Origin: Clostridia bacterium
Lineage (GTDB): Bacteria > Bacillota > Clostridia > Oscillospirales > CAG-272
Reading direction: 5' to 3'
Assembly: GCA_017461475.1 (NCBI GenBank)
Contig: JAFTXX010000021.1
Location: 62,001-126,000, forward strand
Length of the DNA: 64,000 nt
Part shown: positions 60,443 to 64,000 of the stretch, in pieces
Layout: every line of letters starts with the position of its first letter
Numbering within the stretch: position 1 is the stretch's first letter
Position numbers and translations under genes: made by a program
The notes under the pieces: model-generated
What the model was told of the DNA's origin: nothing
The model's input: only the letters and a program-made list of their open reading frames with translations
The model's database searches: none

Positions 60443-62080
60443 TTATTTTGCCGCGTTTGCAAGTCTCAGAGAGACCTTTTCTTTACCGAGAATTCGCATG
60501 ACTTCGTACATATCGGGCGAATTCTGTCTGCCGGTAACTGCCACACGCAAAATCATGCTGACATCGCCGACATGACCTTTATATGCGTCGGGGTTTGCCT
60601 TATATTGTTTTGTATCAGGGCAGAAACCGTACTTTTCTGCAAGAGCTTTAATCTTATCGAACCACACTGTCTGCTCGTCGTTTTCGGCGTAAATATCAAT
60701 ATAGTCCTTGATAATTCCGTCTATATCCGCTTTGTCAAAGTCGGGATACTCGGCTTCAACCTTAAAGTATGCGTCATAGAAGAACGCCATATGCGCCTTG
60801 AGTTCGCTCCAAACGGCAAAATCCTTTCTCGGCTTTTTGCCGCCGCGACCGATTGCAAGAATTGCTTTTGCAAAGTCGGGATTTGCTTCAAGTTTTTCAG
60901 CAAAGTCAACATCATAAAGTTTAGCCCACGCCAGTGCGAGTTCGTAGACGCGCTCCGCGGTCATCTTGGAAATTACCTCTTTGGAAACGTCTCTGAGCTT
61001 GTCCTCATCAAAAAGCGAGCCTGCGGGATTCATCTTCTTATAAGAAAACTTGAACTCATTGGTATCGGCAAAGGGATTTGCACGTCGCCAATCTTCGTAG
61101 TTGGAATTAAGCACGGTGAGGATATATTCGTAAACGGCCTCAACGGGATAACCGATTTCCTGATAAAATGTAAGTGCAAGTTCGGGGTCTTTGCGCTTGG
61201 AAAGTTTACGCTTGGACTCACCGTCCATCTTCATAAGCGGACCAATGTGCAAATACTTCGGCGGTTTCCAACCGAGTGCAAAGAAAAGTTGCAAATGGAA
61301 TGGCAAAGTAGGAAGCCATTCATCACCGCGAACAACATGAGTTGTGTGCATAAGGTGGTCATCTACTGCGTGTGCAAAATGATACGTCGGAATTCCGTCA
61401 GACTTAAGAAGGACATGGTCGATGTCATTCTCGGTGAGTTCAAGATTGCCCTTTATGAGGTCGGTAAACTTGATTTTATTCTCAATGCTTCCCTCCGAGT
61501 GGAAACGCAATACCCAAGGCATGCCTTTTTTGAGATTTTCTTCAATTGTTTCAATAGACGCATCACGGTACTTAGCCCATTTGCCGTAGTAACCGAAGTT
61601 GGTCTTCTCTGCTTCTTGCGCCTCGTGGATCGCAGCAAGTTCTTCCTCAGTGCAAAAGCACGGATAAGCCTTGCCTTCGCTGACAAGTTTCTTTGCAAAT
61701 ACGTGATAAATATCTTTGCGCTGACGCTGACGGTACGGACCGTATATGCCGTTGTCACCGTCAATGGTAGCGCCCTCATCAAATGTGATGTTGTAGTGCT
61801 TGAGCGAATTGATAAGAATCTCAACCGCTCCGGGAACCTCGCGCTTAGCGTCGGTATCCTCTACACGAAGGAAAAGCACGCCGCCCGACTGATGGGTAAG
61901 ACGTTCGGAAGTAAGTCCCTGCACAAGATTGCCGAGATGTACAAAACCGGTGGGGCTTGGTGCCATTCTCGATACTATAGCTCCCTCAGGAAGGTCGCGC
62001 CTCGGAAATTTTGCTTCCATGTCATCTGGCGTTTCAGTAACATCGGGGAACAGCAGTTCGGCTAAATAATTAAAATCCAT
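60443..62080 (-). CDS. gltX: Glutamyl-tRNA synthetase
   Basis: A 545-residue class I synthetase with MAPSPTGFVHLGNLVQGL as the HIGH region and KLSKRKDPELAL as the KMSKS loop, followed by the alpha-helical anticodon-binding domain. It is longer than the usual 480-500 residues, with an N-terminal extension of about 40 residues. GGAG is 7-8 nt before the ATG used here; longer frames overlap the preceding MBL gene. The gene pair gltX-glnS is an unusual but logical grouping. Confidence 0.93.
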   Translation of the reverse strand: MDFNYLAELLFPDVTETPDDMEAKFPRRDLPEGAIVSRMAPSPTGFVHLGNLVQGLTSERLTHQSGGVLFLRVEDTDAKREVPGAVEILINSLKHYNITFDEGATIDGDNGIYGPYRQRQRKDIYHVFAKKLVSEGKAYPCFCTEEELAAIHEAQEAEKTNFGYYGKWAKYRDASIETIEENLKKGMPWVLRFHSEGSIENKIKFTDLIKGNLELTENDIDHVLLKSDGIPTYHFAHAVDDHLMHTTHVVRGDEWLPTLPFHLQLFFALGWKPPKYLHIGPLMKMDGESKRKLSKRKDPELALTFYQEIGYPVEAVYEYILTVLNSNYEDWRRANPFADTNEFKFSYKKMNPAGSLFDEDKLRDVSKEVISKMTAERVYELALAWAKLYDVDFAEKLEANPDFAKAILAIGRGGKKPRKDFAVWSELKAHMAFFYDAYFKVEAEYPDFDKADIDGIIKDYIDIYAENDEQTVWFDKIKALAEKYGFCPDTKQYKANPDAYKGHVGDVSMILRVAVTGRQNSPDMYEVMRILGKEKVSLRLANAAK

Positions 62081-62093
62081 AGTGTTTTCTCCA

Positions 62094-62711
62094 TTAGTTG
62101 TGTAAATATCCACCGTATGTTTTTTCATGAGCAAGTGTAGTTTTTCCGCCATGACCGGGATATACGGTATAATCCTTATCAATTGCGCTCAGTTTTTCTA
62201 TTGTTTCGCGCATATCTGTGTTGCTTGAACCGTAAAGATCGGTTCTGCCTATTGAACCTTCAAACAGCGTATCTCCGCTTATCATAACATCATCGAAAAT
62301 ATAACAAACGCTTCCCTTTGTATGACCGGGAGTGCTCATTACTTCGATACTATTGTTTCCAAGCTTAATAATACTTTTATCGCGCAAAACGATGTCTGCA
62401 TCGCCGTGCTTTGTGTCGCGGGCAAAAAACTGTAAATAAAGTGACTTCGAGGGGTCACCCAAAAATTCCGCGTCCCCTTCGTGAATACAAACCTTTGCAC
62501 CGTTTGCACGCCACTCATCAACAAACAAAATATGGTCGAAATGCCCATGCGTCAACAGAACATATTTCAAAGTATAACCGTCATTGAAGAAATCCGAAGC
62601 GACCGCAGGGTCAACACTGGGGTCAACAACTGCAAATTCTTTACTTTCTTCATCCACTATCAGATACGAATTTGATGCGTATCCTGCACTGTAAAGCGTA
62701 ACTACACGCAT
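62094..62711 (-). CDS. MBL-fold metallo-hydrolase (glyoxalase II-like)
   Basis: A 205-residue hydrolase. The zinc motif LLTHGHFDHILFV (about residue 54), the STPGHTKGSVCYI histidine, the GDTLFEGSIGRTDL aspartate and the YPGHGGKT histidine form the standard di-metal site. The pattern fits the hydroxyacylglutathione hydrolase-like group, although Clostridia usually lack glutathione, so the substrate is unclear. It is first in a likely operon with gltX and glnS. Confidence 0.9.
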   Translation of the reverse strand: MRVVTLYSAGYASNSYLIVDEESKEFAVVDPSVDPAVASDFFNDGYTLKYVLLTHGHFDHILFVDEWRANGAKVCIHEGDAEFLGDPSKSLYLQFFARDTKHGDADIVLRDKSIIKLGNNSIEVMSTPGHTKGSVCYIFDDVMISGDTLFEGSIGRTDLYGSSNTDMRETIEKLSAIDKDYTVYPGHGGKTTLAHEKTYGGYLHN

Positions 62712-62742
62712 AATTTACCTCATAATAATAATTTATCAATTT

Positions 62743-62771
62743 ATTATACACCGCTGTTTTAATTTTTTCAA
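62743..62771 (-). promoter_or_regulatory. Promoter of the MBL-gltX-glnS operon
   Basis: Minus strand TTGAAA (62766-62771), 17-bp spacer, TATAAT (62743-62748). The leader is about 30 nt, so no T-box is present. Confidence 0.78.
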
Positions 62772-62862
62772 TAAGCAAAATGATTTTGATATATTTTTTA
62801 CTAAATATTTTTTATTTTCAGCATAAAATATTAATGCGGGCAATACAACCAAGGGGCAAAAT

Positions 62863-63078
62863 ATGACAACATGTATTTATACTATCGGCTCCGTAACACA
62901 AGCAAATCGGGCAAAACGTATTCTCGCAGAAAATTCTATATCTGTTAAAATTATTAAAATTACCGATCAAAGCAAGAAAGGATGCATACACGGTATAGAA
63001 TTTAATTGTGCAAATAAGCTTAATATCAACCGAATACTTTTACGCGCGAGTATAAACTTTGAGGAATATCAAACGTGA
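62863..63078 (+). CDS. DUF3343-family small protein (putative sulfur/selenium carrier)
   Basis: A 71-residue protein. The fold pattern, with an N-terminal IYTIGSVTQANRAKRILAE then GCIHGIEFNC, fits DUF3343, small proteins often encoded beside cysteine desulfurases and proposed to carry sulfur or selenium. The cysteine in KKGCIHG is the likely carrier residue. AAGGGG lies 5-6 nt before the ATG. Its stop overlaps the GTG start of the next gene, which supports a joint role. Confidence 0.78.
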   Translation: MTTCIYTIGSVTQANRAKRILAENSISVKIIKITDQSKKGCIHGIEFNCANKLNINRILLRASINFEEYQT

Positions 63079-64000
63079 TTTATCTTGACAATGCCGCCAC
63101 AACATTTCCGAAGCCGCGCTGCCTTACTACGGAAATCGAAAAGTGTATAAAGCAATACTGCGGCAATCCCGGCAGAAGCGGTCATATACTATCGCTAAAA
63201 TCCGCAGAAAAAATTTATCAGTGCCGTGAAACTTTAGCTTCATTTTTTGGGTCTTCACATCCTGAAAATGTTGTTTTCACTTTGAACACAACATACGCGT
63301 TAAATTTAGCGATAAAAACTTTGTATATTAAGAACTCACATGTGCTTATAAGCAACATGGAGCACAATTCCGTACTGCGACCTATTCATAGTCTGCAAAA
63401 AGCGGGAGAACTAAGTTACAGCGTTTTTGATGTAATGCAGGAAACGGAAAATATTATAAATGAGCTTGAAAAAAGGCGGAGGTGCAACACTAAAACCTTG
63501 ATTATGACACACGCTTCCAACATTTGCGGGAAACTGTTTCCTATAAAAGAAGTCGGTAAATTTTGCCGCAAGCACAATATCACATTTATCGTCGACGCTG
63601 CACAGAGCGCGGGAATTTCCAATATCAAAATCGAAGAATTTAATATTGACGCGCTATGCGTGCCGGCCCACAAAGGTCTATATGGTCCGCAAGGTCTCGG
63701 CTTTGTAATTTTCGGCGGTAAAACTCCTACGAGAACGTTGTTTGAAGGCGGGAACGGCACAAATTCACTGTCACCTGACATGGGAACGATTTTGCCGGAA
63801 TCATTTGAAGCCGGGACTATGGCAACGCCGCTTATCGCCGGACTTGAAGCCAGCGTAAAATGGTTGCAAAGTATAAGCGTGGAAAATATCAATCACCATG
63901 AAAAAGAACTCGCAAGAAAGCTTTCTGAAAGATTGAAATCGCTACCCGGCAGCCAAATATACGGTCCTGAATCTCCCGAAACAGGAATTTTGCTTTTTGA
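63075..64000 (+). CDS. Cysteine desulfurase-like aminotransferase class V (partial, cut by the right edge)
   Basis: The first 308 or so residues of a PLP enzyme in the NifS/Csd group. It begins MIYLDNAATTFPKPR (GTG start). The conserved THASNICGKLFPI, IVDAAQSAG and PAHKGLYGPQGLGF segments are present; the PLP lysine is in the last. The frame is open to the end of the window, so the C-terminal domain lies outside. Start overlaps the preceding DUF3343 gene (GTGA). Members release sulfur or selenium from cysteine or selenocysteine, which the DUF3343 protein may receive. Confidence 0.9.
   Translation, partial: MIYLDNAATTFPKPRCLTTEIEKCIKQYCGNPGRSGHILSLKSAEKIYQCRETLASFFGSSHPENVVFTLNTTYALNLAIKTLYIKNSHVLISNMEHNSVLRPIHSLQKAGELSYSVFDVMQETENIINELEKRRRCNTKTLIMTHASNICGKLFPIKEVGKFCRKHNITFIVDAAQSAGISNIKIEEFNIDALCVPAHKGLYGPQGLGFVIFGGKTPTRTLFEGGNGTNSLSPDMGTILPESFEAGTMATPLIAGLEASVKWLQSISVENINHHEKELARKLSERLKSLPGSQIYGPESPETGILLF

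Overview
The window looks like chromosome of an endospore-forming member of the Clostridia, probably an uncultured or gut-type lineage. Four things point that way: sporulation genes (spoVT, a cotJA-cotJB-cotJC operon and a cwlD-type amidase), SLH-domain surface proteins, FabK rather than FabI as enoyl-ACP reductase, and many strong sigma-A promoters (TTGACA-like, 17-18 bp, TATAAT) in A+T-rich spacers. I saw no phage, insertion sequence, CRISPR array, rRNA or tRNA. Almost everything is core metabolism, so the novelty lies in domain architecture, lost catalytic residues and RNA-level control.

Layout. 1-5.3 kb: an iron-dependent alcohol dehydrogenase with a LysR gene behind it, then an operon of a PAS/winged-helix regulator and a MarR regulator. 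5.4-14.9 kb: a fatty-acid synthesis operon read leftward, acpP-fabK-fabD-fabG-fabF-accB-fabZ-accC-accD-accA followed by an acyl-CoA ligase; fabH is absent. 15-20.8 kb: an Asp/Glu racemase, spoVT, a beta-propeller lactonase with an E2-like protein, and comEC. 20.9-24.6 kb: guaB, then two overlapping CobW-type GTPases. 24.6-28 kb: a leftward operon of a B12-binding radical SAM enzyme, an ECF S component, a HAD phosphatase and an S51 peptidase. 28.0-28.5 kb: no gene, but a well-bounded candidate structured RNA. 28.6-33.8 kb: thiN, a SodC-like protein, an SLH protein, the cotJ operon and a three-gene cluster (P-loop kinase, pyrophosphatase-like, metallopeptidase-like).

33.8-44.5 kb holds the purine operon purE-purF-purM-purN-purO-purH-purD-purL behind a ZTP (pfl) riboswitch with a terminator. 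IMP formation uses a split pair: an AICAR-transformylase-only PurH and a separate archaeal-type PurO. The PurF-like protein has lost its glutaminase nucleophile. 44.5-53.1 kb holds the pyrimidine operon pyrC-carB-pyrK-pyrD-pyrF-pyrE-pyrB; carA is absent and PyrB carries a C-terminal PyrI-type zinc domain. No terminator was seen between pyrB and the purine promoter, so pyr transcripts may run into the ZTP riboswitch.

53.2-64 kb: metG-tatD-radical SAM, cwlD, a cohesin-like SLH protein, an MBL hydrolase-gltX-glnS operon, and a DUF3343 protein coupled to a cysteine-desulfurase-like enzyme cut by the right edge.

The best candidates for something undescribed are the roughly 330-nt RNA at 28.08-28.41 kb, the glutaminase-dead PurF-like protein, the PyrB/PyrI-tail fusion and the metallochaperone-like GTPase pair. 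All calls come from reading sequence and recalled family motifs; no database search was run.
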